This document shows, in pieces, positions 24,525-33,496 of a stretch of DNA of 38,688 nt. The stretch covers positions 1-38,688 of the forward strand of contig QFQQ01000063.1 of the NCBI GenBank assembly GCA_003243445.1, read 5' to 3'. A program made the translations under genes and the position numbers. The notes beneath the pieces are model-generated. The model saw only the letters and a program-made list of their open reading frames with translations. It was not told where the DNA came from and searched no databases. The DNA comes from Citrobacter freundii. GTDB lineage: Bacteria > Bacteroidota > Bacteroidia > Chitinophagales > Chitinophagaceae. Each line of letters starts with the position of its first letter. Within the stretch, counting starts at the first letter, position 1.

Positions 24525-26558
24525 TTACTTTTTGCGTTTTTGGGAACTACCGGTCACCGTAACGTTGTCAAACGTTGCTGTATTCAGACGCGCGCTGTTG
24601 GATGAAACAGCCATTCCAACATAATATGTTCCTGACAATGATACCGTAACAGGAGAACCGATAGCAAACCAAGTCTTCCCGTCTGTTGACTGATACGCTG
24701 TCACAAGGTTTCCGGCTTTTTTTATGCGAAACCAGGTAGGGCTCCTGGTATATGCGTTACCCGGTTGAAAATTCATCGGACTACCGGCTGAACTGCGGCT
24801 TCCAAATCTTGCTTCACGGACGCCGCCATCTCCGGAAGTCATGCTGAATGCAATGGCATCAGCGGAAAGGGACTGCCTGATCATGAGACCTGCTTTCTGT
24901 GCACCACCGCCGTTCCATGTGTTTGCAACAACACGGGTAGTAATGGTGATATCACCGGTTACCGCCTTGCAGACATAGCTCAATCCATCAGCCGGGCCAC
25001 CAATGCCTGCCCCTGCCCCGTTCACAATAAATGTTCCATTGCTTACACTGGCGTAGCCGGCACTCCCGGGATTAGCTACCGTACCAATATCCTGTTGTTT
25101 CCATTCGGCAGGTAATGCACCTGATTGAACAGGAGTCGCACTGACTTTTACGGAATTATTACCTGTGCCTGCCTGGTTATTGGATGACACAGTATAGAAG
25201 TAAGTAGTGCCATTCACTACGCTGGTGTCTTCGTATAGAGGTTGTGTACCTCTGAACGTCGCAATTTTAGTATAGGGGCCACCGCTCGTTGTTGAACGAA
25301 GTATGTTAAACCCGTTTGCTGTGGCAACCGGCGTCCACCTAAGCCATACTTTCTTTACGCTGGCTGTTGCGGTTAAACCCTGTGGTGCAGGTGGAGGCGG
25401 AAATGAAGGATAAGGAGAGGTCTTTTCATCGATCGTGTAACACAAGGTTCCGAAACCAATGTTATCATCATGGATAAATCCCTCGGGCCTGTTTATTTCC
25501 GCCATGGCTTTTACGTTAGGAGCATCCAGGCCTTTGATCACCACGTAGTGATTGTAGATCATCTCCCAGATAGGACGTTGCAGTCTTCCGCGGCCGTAAC
25601 TGGTTTGTTCAGATGGCCAGAGGTTATACACGTTATCGCAGTTATTGTACATCGTGTAGGGAACATCTTTCCACAGATTGTATTTGGCGGTATATTCAGC
25701 CCCTGCCAGCAAGCGGTTATTGTCGTAGGCAAACAGATCCTGTCCCTGATTCCACGCCACCTGGCAAAAACTTGCCAGCATACCCACGCCCAGGAGTGCA
25801 TGTTCCTGATCGCGGCCTGTCTCCTGCCACTGTGCCAGGCCACCGGGATAGACAAAGGGAATGGCTTTCGTGATACTGCCGTTTCCTGCTCCTGATTTAA
25901 AATAATTGATTGCCTCATTGAATTTAGCTGTGTCATCGCACAACACTCCAATACTTAAAATGGCCAACATATTACATAGATCCCAATTGGCCCAGTAATG
26001 GCTGATGCAACTATTGTTATGGCGCGTTAAAAAATCATGGCAATTGGGGTACAGATAAGTTGTCATCATGTTTTTAAACCGGTTAAACTCTTCCGGAGAC
26101 CAGCCAGGATACATGCGTAAGACCTCGGCGGCTACAGCAAATTCATAGATCGCAATACCCATCAACCCTGAGATATCATTTCCGCTTGGAACCTGGTTTA
26201 CTGCCGAAGACCATGCGTTCAGGATCCTGCGTGAGCATGCAGCATAAGCAGTATCGCCTGAGATGTACCAACGCAAAGCATTCAGATAAGCCGCAACGGC
26301 ATCGGCCGATGCTCTCTGCCGGCTGACGCCCATGTTAGCCTGTGCCGCTGGCACGTAAGTATTTTGTGCTTTAGGATGAACGATCAATTCATTCCAGCTA
26401 TCTATCCATGGATGTGCGCCGGCTGCTACCTTTGTCCTCATCCGGTCCAGATCGGTTTGTGTATGCAAGCCGCCGGGATGCACAAATGTTTGTGCCATTG
26501 ACTGAATGCTGATAGAAAATAGCAGACCGAAAACAATTGATTTAAATATTTGGCCCAT
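24525..26558 (-). CDS. Alginate-lyase-fold protein with FN3 and beta-sandwich domains (putative polyuronate lyase B)
   Basis: A 677-residue secreted protein (signal to about residue 22) with the same plan as lyase A. The (alpha/alpha)6 region is residues 24-380: LNALRWYISGDTAYAACSRR, HNNSCISHYWANWDLCNMLA (180-199), AGNGSITKAIPFVYPGGLAQ, GRDQEHALLGVGMLASFCQV (248-267), NRLLAGAEYTAKYN. The FN3 domain (about 390-475) contains GFNILRSTTSGGPYTKIAT. The C-terminal sandwich (about 485-672) has QKAGLMIRQSLSADAIAFSM and FDNVTVTG. Compared with lyase A it keeps a fuller Asn/His-rich segment (HNN...SHYWANWD), closer to known lyase active sites, and ends in a basic KRKK tail. It lies 56 bp after the GH28-like gene and 43 bp before GH88. 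The precise family (PL38-like, PL5-like or unclassified) and substrate are undecided. Confidence 0.85.
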   Translation of the reverse strand: MGQIFKSIVFGLLFSISIQSMAQTFVHPGGLHTQTDLDRMRTKVAAGAHPWIDSWNELIVHPKAQNTYVPAAQANMGVSRQRASADAVAAYLNALRWYISGDTAYAACSRRILNAWSSAVNQVPSGNDISGLMGIAIYEFAVAAEVLRMYPGWSPEEFNRFKNMMTTYLYPNCHDFLTRHNNSCISHYWANWDLCNMLAILSIGVLCDDTAKFNEAINYFKSGAGNGSITKAIPFVYPGGLAQWQETGRDQEHALLGVGMLASFCQVAWNQGQDLFAYDNNRLLAGAEYTAKYNLWKDVPYTMYNNCDNVYNLWPSEQTSYGRGRLQRPIWEMIYNHYVVIKGLDAPNVKAMAEINRPEGFIHDDNIGFGTLCYTIDEKTSPYPSFPPPPAPQGLTATASVKKVWLRWTPVATANGFNILRSTTSGGPYTKIATFRGTQPLYEDTSVVNGTTYFYTVSSNNQAGTGNNSVKVSATPVQSGALPAEWKQQDIGTVANPGSAGYASVSNGTFIVNGAGAGIGGPADGLSYVCKAVTGDITITTRVVANTWNGGGAQKAGLMIRQSLSADAIAFSMTSGDGGVREARFGSRSSAGSPMNFQPGNAYTRSPTWFRIKKAGNLVTAYQSTDGKTWFAIGSPVTVSLSGTYYVGMAVSSNSARLNTATFDNVTVTGSSQKRKK

Positions 26559-26614
26559 CGCTTATATAGTTTATCCTTCCTGGTATTCTGTGTAATTAAA
26601 ATTCTCTTTTGCTG

Positions 26615-28072
26615 TTATTCCGCCGTAGCAGTCAACCCGTTTTTTTCAACTGCGGTATTTTTGAACAGTATATTCTTTGTGAATGCTCCCACTTTAATAT
26701 TCGCATCTTTAACGCTGGTCATCAGTTTTCCATTGATACGCAGATTTTCGAAAGTCACATCTTTCACAAGGTGATCTTTATCCAGCCCGTCAATTATCGA
26801 AGGCGAATCATTCAGACCGTTATAGCTGATGTTTTTAAAATGAACACCTTCTATGCCTCTTCCCGGTGCAGCATTATACTTATCAAAGAAGGCGACTTTT
26901 AATTGAAACAATTTTCCTTCCTGGAAATCATCCACCCGGATATCTTCAAACCTGACATTCCGTACAAGATTCAGATCCGCTGCCTGGATGGCCATGGAAC
27001 CTTCCGCACTGGGATCGTCTTCGTCAAGTTCAAGTACATCAATATTCTTGAACAGCAGGTTCTCGATCACCTCACCAGTTTTCTCCGTGTTTCCGTGAAC
27101 GCCGATATTGATCGTATGTGCCACATCGGCCCAGAGCGTGGAATTAGTGACTGTATAGTTTTTTGCATCGCCATAAAATTCCCAGCGATGCGCATACACG
27201 GCAATGCAATCATCAGAATTGCGCATGAATACATCGTCAATAACGACATCGCTGCAACTCATAAAATCCAGTCCGTCGCTCCAGGAATTCGCGCTGAATG
27301 ATTTTACATTACGTATGTTAATATGATCGGAGCCGCCTGCAAACACGGTGTAGTGTTTTGGATTAACTACAATGATCCCATCTACCGTCACATTACTGGA
27401 GTGCCTGATCTCGACACCTCTTTCCGGCTGATCAATAATACCCCGGCCAGTGATCCGGACATTCTTTACTCTATCGCAGAACAATTTGCCTCTCACGATC
27501 GCTCCGCCGGCGATATAAACCGTCTTATCAGAACCAATGTTGAACGAGTTACCTGGGAGATCTTTTGGCAAATGAACACCGGGTCCGAAATAAACCACGT
27601 TAGAGTCGCCGGGATTAGGACGGGAGGTTTCGATAGGGTTAGCAAACAAATGCAGATTGTGCAGTTTGTCGCCATCAAATTCTATGGAGATCTTTTTCGG
27701 CTCTGTTAAAGTGAACGTAACAGCGTTCTCTTTTAACAGGGGTTTTATTTCATAAGATGATGGACGAATTTTCACAGACTGTACATTACCGTTATTCTTT
27801 TTTACAAACACTTCTACTGTTCCCGAGAAATCGAAGTACACCATCGATGCATCCTGTGGTTTATCGAGGTCTACTTTTACATTGTATTCGTACAGGTCCT
27901 GCCATTCTCCGCCGGGCTTACGCACTTTTACCGTGTAATCATCATTATGCATCGAATAGACAACCGCTTGCGGAGCGGGATAAGTAATGAGCTGTTGTGA
28001 TCTTGCTCCTAAACTATAAAAGCAATTACATAGAAGCAGGAACAGGAATTTTTGTATAATCGTTCGAATCAT
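26615..28072 (-). CDS. GH28-like right-handed beta-helix glycosidase with N-terminal beta domain
   Basis: A 485-residue secreted protein (signal to about residue 25). Residues about 28-140 form an extra beta-rich domain (NDDYTVKVRKPGGEWQDLYE). Residues about 160-460 are a parallel beta-helix with many VKNVRITGRGIID-type coils. Acid residues match the polygalacturonase pattern: SDGLD (Asp266, in place of NTDG) and NSDDCIAVY (Asp287/Asp288), with the same 22-residue spacing as the known Asp180-Asp202. AHTINIGVHG (318-327) stands for the GHGxSxGS loop with His319. The RIK binding motif is not visible; MAIQA occupies that area. GH28 acts on galacturonan or rhamnogalacturonan. The deviations leave room for GH49 or an unassigned beta-helix family. 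It lies 7 bp after the CHRD gene. It may cut the backbone or remove a uronate side unit; this is inference. Confidence 0.8.
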   Translation of the reverse strand: MIRTIIQKFLFLLLCNCFYSLGARSQQLITYPAPQAVVYSMHNDDYTVKVRKPGGEWQDLYEYNVKVDLDKPQDASMVYFDFSGTVEVFVKKNNGNVQSVKIRPSSYEIKPLLKENAVTFTLTEPKKISIEFDGDKLHNLHLFANPIETSRPNPGDSNVVYFGPGVHLPKDLPGNSFNIGSDKTVYIAGGAIVRGKLFCDRVKNVRITGRGIIDQPERGVEIRHSSNVTVDGIIVVNPKHYTVFAGGSDHINIRNVKSFSANSWSDGLDFMSCSDVVIDDVFMRNSDDCIAVYAHRWEFYGDAKNYTVTNSTLWADVAHTINIGVHGNTEKTGEVIENLLFKNIDVLELDEDDPSAEGSMAIQAADLNLVRNVRFEDIRVDDFQEGKLFQLKVAFFDKYNAAPGRGIEGVHFKNISYNGLNDSPSIIDGLDKDHLVKDVTFENLRINGKLMTSVKDANIKVGAFTKNILFKNTAVEKNGLTATAE

Positions 28073-28079
28073 ATCAGGG

Positions 28080-28574
28080 TTATTGTTTTGTTGCTGTCAA
28101 TTGTCCTCTGACAATGCCGTTGGGAAAGCTTTTTGTATTAATGGTAAAATAAAAGGCTCCTTCAAGGAGGTTCTTTTTTTCAGTCAACGAGAACCCGGTT
28201 CTGCCCGCCAGGCCAAGATTAATACTGGCTGCACTGCTTGTACTGGAAAAAGGCAGGGAACGAACCAATTCACCATTTTCAGTTGTGCTGGCCGGGCCGT
28301 AAAAATTGATCGATACGATCGTATCTTTTTTCGTATCCCGCCACAGATCATTCCAGGCAATGGTGAAGCTTAGTATATTCAACGGTTCATCATAAAAGCC
28401 ATTGATTGTTGCGGTCGAAGTGGTATCAATTGCCGGTACCAATTGCTTGCTGCTGGCGGTTGAGCTGATCGTATATTGATTTCCATTGACTCTTTCCAGC
28501 TTCCCTCCTTTCGTACAACCAATGATGGAGATAGCCGCAACGATAAAGGCAAGTACAGTTATTCTTTGTTTCAT
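28080..28574 (-). CDS. CHRD-domain lipoprotein, candidate surface glycan-binding protein
   Basis: A 164-residue lipoprotein. A longer open frame reaches 28805 but would overlap susD2 by about 210 bp. The ATG at 28574 gives a clean lipoprotein signal (MKQRITVLAFIVAAISIIGC, Cys20) and a 23-bp gap after susD2. The remainder resembles a CHRD (chordin-like) beta-sandwich: QLVPAIDTTSTATINGFYDE, LNILSFTIAWNDLW, then a closing LLEGAFYFTINTKSFPNGIV and RGQLTA, the usual CHRD ending. In many PULs the position right after susD is held by a SusE/F-like or surface glycan-binding lipoprotein; none is present here, so this protein may fill that role. CHRD has no established sugar-binding function that I know of, so the role is inference. 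Confidence 0.82.
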   Translation of the reverse strand: MKQRITVLAFIVAAISIIGCTKGGKLERVNGNQYTISSTASSKQLVPAIDTTSTATINGFYDEPLNILSFTIAWNDLWRDTKKDTIVSINFYGPASTTENGELVRSLPFSSTSSAASINLGLAGRTGFSLTEKKNLLEGAFYFTINTKSFPNGIVRGQLTATKQ

Positions 28575-28597
28575 AACATTATTTTGAGGCTTATCGT

Positions 28598-30367
28598 TTA
28601 ATAACCCGGATTTTGTTTTAATGCAGGCGATTTGGTCAATTCGCTTTGCGGAATGGGCCAGAAGTACATGGCAGTGGTGAATACGTGCTTGCGTATTACG
28701 ATCTGACGGTAAGACAAGCTTCCATCGGCCGCTCTCGTGATTTCCATTCCATGTGTTTCCGCATTCTCTGTTTGCGGCGCGATCTTCCAGCGGCGTATAT
28801 CCCAATAGCGGTGTTCTTCAAAGGCCAGCTCTACACGGCGCTCGTGCCAGATGGCTTCCCTCATTTCATCTTTTGTCATGCCTTCCTTCAGACCATACAT
28901 CCCGTTTGCGCCGGCAATGATCCCTGCACGGGCGCGGATCGTCTTCAACCAATCGTATATTTCTGCGGTTGGGCCATAATATTCATTGGTAGCTTCTGCT
29001 GCATTTAACAGTACCTCCGCATAACGCATCACTACCCAGGGACGATAGAGCTCTCCCGTAGCGCCATTACACATCTTATATCTGAAGTAGCCTGTCAATG
29101 TTCCGGTAGGAGTATAAATGCCATCAAGACTTGCACTGGTTGCAGCGGCATTTCCTGCAGGAATTACGCCGGTATATGTATTGACGGGCTGTACGCCAAA
29201 TGAGCCAAGTGTACGGGTGGAACCGTTATAGTTGACTGTATAAGTAAGGCGCGGATCCCTGTTCTTATACATATCGTTGCCAATACCAGGATAGCCGGAA
29301 GCCGGATCCTTTATCCGCAATCCATTGATCATATCAAATTCATCTACCAGTTCCTGCGTCGGGAAATACTTGACACCTGCCCATCCGTTGAAACCTCCCC
29401 TGGAAGTGGGATTGGCACTTGCTTCAATGTAGAAGTTATTGGCAGTTGTCGCGGATTGCCAGTACACCATCACGTGTTCGGGCTGAGGTGTGTTTTGCAA
29501 AAACAATGTGTACAGCGGAGTAGACGACGAATTATACAAGCTATATACTCCAAGACTGATCACCGCTTTCGCTGCGTCTGAAGCCTGCTTCCAACGTTCG
29601 TTATTTGCACTGGAGAAAGTGACAAAATGTTCAGGATCATCATCCCTTGGACCACTATTGAATAAGGGACTGGCAGCATATAAAAGCATCCGCGCTTTTA
29701 CCGCCAGTGCAGTGCCTTTTGTTACCCGCAAGCGGTTGACGTCTCCGGAATTATAAGAAGCAGGCAATGCTGCTGCGGCCGCATCCAATTCACCGGATAA
29801 ATAATTAATACAAGTTTCAAATGAACTACGGGGAACATCTATCTTTTCATCATCTCCAAATACCTTATCGCCGATCATGGGAATACCACCGTAATGTTTC
29901 ACCAGCAGGAAAAGATACCAGGCTCTGAAAAATCTCACCTGTCCAACCCAATAGTCTTTGGTGGCACTTGTAACAGGAATACTGTCTTTATTTTTCAGGA
30001 AGATATTTGCTGCCCGCACCATTTGGAACGTGACTGTCCAAAGACCTTTGTCCGCATTGTTGGGATTAATACCACCACTTGAAATTTTGTACGTATAAAT
30101 GGTAGGGTCGTTGATAGGCTCCGACTCATCGCAAGCTGCATCGAGTCCTGTATTATTAAACCTCCTGGGATTAAATGATATTCCCAGGTTGGAATAAAGG
30201 TTATTGACGAAGCCCAACGTTCTCGTGCTATCCCGGAAGACTGCCTTTTCATCGATGGCAGATAGTGTTTTCTGATCAAGAAAATCTTTTTTACAGGCGG
30301 TAATACTGCATATTGCGATCACCAGCCCTGCCAGAAAGAATTGCCTGTATATTTTATGTACGTTCAT
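28598..30367 (-). CDS. SusD/RagB-family glycan-binding lipoprotein (pair 2)
   Basis: A 589-residue surface lipoprotein. The open frame extends to 30463, which would overlap susC2; the ATG at 30367 gives a lipoprotein signal with Cys25 (ICSITACKKDFLDQKTLSAI) and a 16-bp gap, and is preferred. The SusD core shows VRFFRAWYLFLLVKHYGGIP and GTALAVKARMLLYAASPLFN in the helical repeats and EAIWHERRVELAFEEHRYWD near the end, closing with SPALKQNPGY. It is close in plan to SusD of pair 3 (both have AVKARMLL/SIKAKVLLLAASPLFN and RRVELAFEE), suggesting that the two tandem pairs arose by duplication. SusD of pair 1 is more distant. It is followed by the CHRD gene. Confidence 0.95.
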   Translation of the reverse strand: MNVHKIYRQFFLAGLVIAICSITACKKDFLDQKTLSAIDEKAVFRDSTRTLGFVNNLYSNLGISFNPRRFNNTGLDAACDESEPINDPTIYTYKISSGGINPNNADKGLWTVTFQMVRAANIFLKNKDSIPVTSATKDYWVGQVRFFRAWYLFLLVKHYGGIPMIGDKVFGDDEKIDVPRSSFETCINYLSGELDAAAAALPASYNSGDVNRLRVTKGTALAVKARMLLYAASPLFNSGPRDDDPEHFVTFSSANNERWKQASDAAKAVISLGVYSLYNSSSTPLYTLFLQNTPQPEHVMVYWQSATTANNFYIEASANPTSRGGFNGWAGVKYFPTQELVDEFDMINGLRIKDPASGYPGIGNDMYKNRDPRLTYTVNYNGSTRTLGSFGVQPVNTYTGVIPAGNAAATSASLDGIYTPTGTLTGYFRYKMCNGATGELYRPWVVMRYAEVLLNAAEATNEYYGPTAEIYDWLKTIRARAGIIAGANGMYGLKEGMTKDEMREAIWHERRVELAFEEHRYWDIRRWKIAPQTENAETHGMEITRAADGSLSYRQIVIRKHVFTTAMYFWPIPQSELTKSPALKQNPGY

Positions 30368-30383
30368 AAATGTTTTTTTAAGA

Positions 30384-33300
30384 TCAAAAGCCAAGTTGTA
30401 ATCCAAAGACAAAATTTGCAGTGTTGGGATAAGCTGAGCCGGTGCCGTTTGCGATCTCGGCATCCTGTTGAAACTTACCCATGTCCTGTATATTCACGAG
30501 GTTGTATCCGGAAAGATAGATCCTCGCATTTTGAACAATTCTTTTCCCTTTCAGCCAACTGTCAGGAACCTGGTAACCGAGTTCCAATGATCTAAGACGG
30601 ATATAGCGGGTATTGGCAAACCAGAAATCAGACACTGTCAGGTAGGATATGTTATTTACGTTAGTGTTCAGACCAATACGGGGATAAGTAGCCGTGGCCG
30701 CGGTAGACGGTGTCCACCTTTCGAGGTTCCAGGAACGCAGATTGCTGTTGAACGCATCGCCGGCACCTTCAGCCGTTACCTGCACAGCATAACCGCCAGC
30801 TGCCTGTACCAGCGCCCGCAGGGATAATCCTTTATAGCCGATTGTGAATTCAGCACCCAAAACGGTAGTGGGCAGATTGGGTTTTGACAACAGTACCTTA
30901 TCAGCATCGCTGATAATGCCATCACCATTCAGATCAGCATATCTCAGGTCCCCGGGTTGAATAACGCTCCATTGCGGGGCCGGAATGCCTTTCTTTACTT
31001 TTCCATCTGTATCAAAATCGCCAGGCTGATAAAATCCAATGTTATGATATCCTGATGTCAATCCTATCTGCGTTCCCGTCCTTGCCTGGTAAGGATAGTC
31101 CGGCGCTTCACTGATATAGACAATCCGGTTCACCGCATAGGAAGCGTTCACACTGATCGAATAATTGATCTTCTGACCCGAGTTCCTGTAGGTGATCACT
31201 CCGTCAAATCCTTTATTTTCTGTTTTACCAACATTCTTTGAAGGAAGCGCCTGACCAATCAGCAAGGGCACATCCCCCTGGCCTATCAATTGGTCATAAC
31301 GGTAATTATAAAAATAGCTTCCGCTTACGATGACTTTTCCCTTGAACATGTTCAACTCCAAACCCAGATCCGTTTTTCGTTCTCTTTCCCAGGTCACATC
31401 AGGATTGACGAGAGCGCCTTCCACCGTAGTATTACCGTAATAATTTGAACCGGTAGTTGTGTATTGAATAACCGAGGTTACAACACTTGGGTAACTGGCA
31501 TCTGATCCGACAAGACCATAAGAACCCCTGATCTTGAACAGGTCAAAGAAGGGAAATAAGTCTTTGAAGAATTTTTCTTCGGACAAGTTGTAGCCCCAGG
31601 AAATTGCCGGGAATATTCCATAGCGGTTTTCTTTCCTGAATAAATCATTGCCGTTTCGGGCCACCGTGATCCCCAGCAGGTATTTGCGTTTGAAATCGTA
31701 ATCCAACCGGGCAGTTGTGCCGCGGTAGTTAACGGGTATATTTCCGCCATTTACATAATTCCGCTGGTTCAACAACAGAAGACCTGTGAAATGATGAAAG
31801 CCGATGGTACGATCATAGTTAAGGGAAGCCTGCGCAATAAAAGTAGAGTTAAAAGCACTATTGGGCGAAGCAACGGCGTATGGCAGCATACGGTATTGGG
31901 CCGGATCCCTGATTGAATAAGCTTTCGTGTTGGGATCATATTTGTAAGCTGGTAGTCCGCTTCTATTCAGGTTACGGCCTTCGTTATTATTACCGGCATA
32001 GGAGAAGTTTACTTTGGCAGACAAGCCTGCAGTGATAAAGTCAAGCTTCTGGTCGGCACCTACCACAATGTTATAGTTGTTGTTGAACTTTCTTATATAT
32101 CCGCCGTTGGCGATCCGGTAAATTGGATTGATTGCCCCGATAGTGGTTACAGCGCCCATATGCGTGGCGTAGCCGTAGCTGCCGTTCGGATTTATCAGCG
32201 GCATTGCATAGGGCGCCATATAGCGGAACGCATTCAATTCCTGAAAAAGGCCGTTCGCGTCCAGGGTTCCGCTCGGATTATTCACTGTTTCAAAGCGACC
32301 ATTCAGATCAAAGTGGATCTTCAATGTTTTTGTGGGAGTGATATCCAGGTTTGACCGATAGTTGAAACGTCTGTAGAAATAGTTGACGTTCACATAATCG
32401 CCTATCGGCGCAAAATCTTTCAAAATACCGTTCTGCGAAAAGTATCCCAGTGAAGTAAAATATTTCACAAATGAATTACCTCCACTGATGTCCACATTGT
32501 AGCGTGACTGCGTAGATGCTTTTTCAAAGAGTGCTTCGGACCAGTTTACGTTAGGATGACCATAGGGATCAGAGCCATCCCTGAACTTTTGCAGATCGTC
32601 CGGAGTGAAAGGCAGCACAGGTGTTTGCGACTGACCATACGCATCATTGATAGTTGCTTCGTTCCGGAGAAGTGCAGTTGTATATGCATCAAGAAATGTA
32701 GGCATCCTGATGATCTTATTAATTCCGGCTTCCGCCAGAAAGTTGATCCGGGGCTTGCCGGCGTGTCCCCTGGTGGTCGTAACAACCAGCACACCATTCG
32801 CTCCCTTTAATCCGTAGATGGACGTGGTAGCTGCATCTTTCAGGATTGATATCGACTCGATCTCGTTTACATTTAACTGCGAAAGCTGCGTATAATCGTA
32901 CTCTATATCATCAACGATGATCAATGGCTTGTTATCACCATTGATAGAATTGGCGCCGCGGATATAGAAGTCAGCGGCATTGGATCCGGGCTGACCACTT
33001 CTTTGCTGACTGAAAAAACCAGGTAACCGCCCCATAAGGGTATTCTGAATACTGGACGTAGGTATTGCCTTGATGTCTTCAGCCTTTACTGAACTTACAG
33101 CACCTGTGCTGGTGATCCGTTTCTGACGTCCAAAGCCGACTACCACCACATCTTCCAGGCCTTTCACATCGGTAACAAGACGGATCACCACCGGTGTACC
33201 TGGGACAACAGAGACAGTTTGAGATACGTAGCCAATATTTGTGACTACGATTTTCTTTTGACCATTTGTATTTAATGAAATGACAAAGTTGCCCTGCTCA

Positions 33301-33464
33301 TCGGACACAATTGCGTTTCTTTCGTTGCCCGGTTCGGTGATCACTGCTCCACTTACCGCTTCATTTTTATCATTGATTATCTGACCGCGTATAGTTATAT
33401 TTTGAGACCATGTTGTGATCGACAGCAACGAAAACCATATCAGTATGAATATCTTTCCTTTCAT
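30384..33464 (-). CDS. SusC/RagA-family TonB-dependent outer-membrane transporter (pair 2)
   Basis: A 1026-residue outer-membrane importer. Order: signal MKGKIFILIWFSLLSITTWS; carboxypeptidase-D-regulatory-like repeat (ITIRGQIINDKNEAVSGAVI); TonB-box-like DVVVVGFGRQKRITSTGAV; plug with SISILKDAATTSIYGLKGAN; beta-barrel ending NFVFGLQLGF. It is the third gene of the operon, 32 bp after susD3 and 16 bp before susD2. Two complete SusC/D pairs in a row suggest import of two oligomer types from the same glycan, or of oligomers of different length; this is inference. Confidence 0.96.
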   Translation of the reverse strand: MKGKIFILIWFSLLSITTWSQNITIRGQIINDKNEAVSGAVITEPGNERNAIVSDEQGNFVISLNTNGQKKIVVTNIGYVSQTVSVVPGTPVVIRLVTDVKGLEDVVVVGFGRQKRITSTGAVSSVKAEDIKAIPTSSIQNTLMGRLPGFFSQQRSGQPGSNAADFYIRGANSINGDNKPLIIVDDIEYDYTQLSQLNVNEIESISILKDAATTSIYGLKGANGVLVVTTTRGHAGKPRINFLAEAGINKIIRMPTFLDAYTTALLRNEATINDAYGQSQTPVLPFTPDDLQKFRDGSDPYGHPNVNWSEALFEKASTQSRYNVDISGGNSFVKYFTSLGYFSQNGILKDFAPIGDYVNVNYFYRRFNYRSNLDITPTKTLKIHFDLNGRFETVNNPSGTLDANGLFQELNAFRYMAPYAMPLINPNGSYGYATHMGAVTTIGAINPIYRIANGGYIRKFNNNYNIVVGADQKLDFITAGLSAKVNFSYAGNNNEGRNLNRSGLPAYKYDPNTKAYSIRDPAQYRMLPYAVASPNSAFNSTFIAQASLNYDRTIGFHHFTGLLLLNQRNYVNGGNIPVNYRGTTARLDYDFKRKYLLGITVARNGNDLFRKENRYGIFPAISWGYNLSEEKFFKDLFPFFDLFKIRGSYGLVGSDASYPSVVTSVIQYTTTGSNYYGNTTVEGALVNPDVTWERERKTDLGLELNMFKGKVIVSGSYFYNYRYDQLIGQGDVPLLIGQALPSKNVGKTENKGFDGVITYRNSGQKINYSISVNASYAVNRIVYISEAPDYPYQARTGTQIGLTSGYHNIGFYQPGDFDTDGKVKKGIPAPQWSVIQPGDLRYADLNGDGIISDADKVLLSKPNLPTTVLGAEFTIGYKGLSLRALVQAAGGYAVQVTAEGAGDAFNSNLRSWNLERWTPSTAATATYPRIGLNTNVNNISYLTVSDFWFANTRYIRLRSLELGYQVPDSWLKGKRIVQNARIYLSGYNLVNIQDMGKFQQDAEIANGTGSAYPNTANFVFGLQLGF

Positions 33465-33496
33465 TTTGTGTTGTTTATTATATCAACAGATTGGTT

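Noticed and set aside
28575..28805. N-terminal extension of the CHRD gene
   Set aside because: It overlaps susD2 in another frame and hides the lipoprotein signal that begins at 28574.
30368..30463. N-terminal extension of susD2
   Set aside because: It overlaps the end of susC2, and the lipoprotein signal begins cleanly at 30367.
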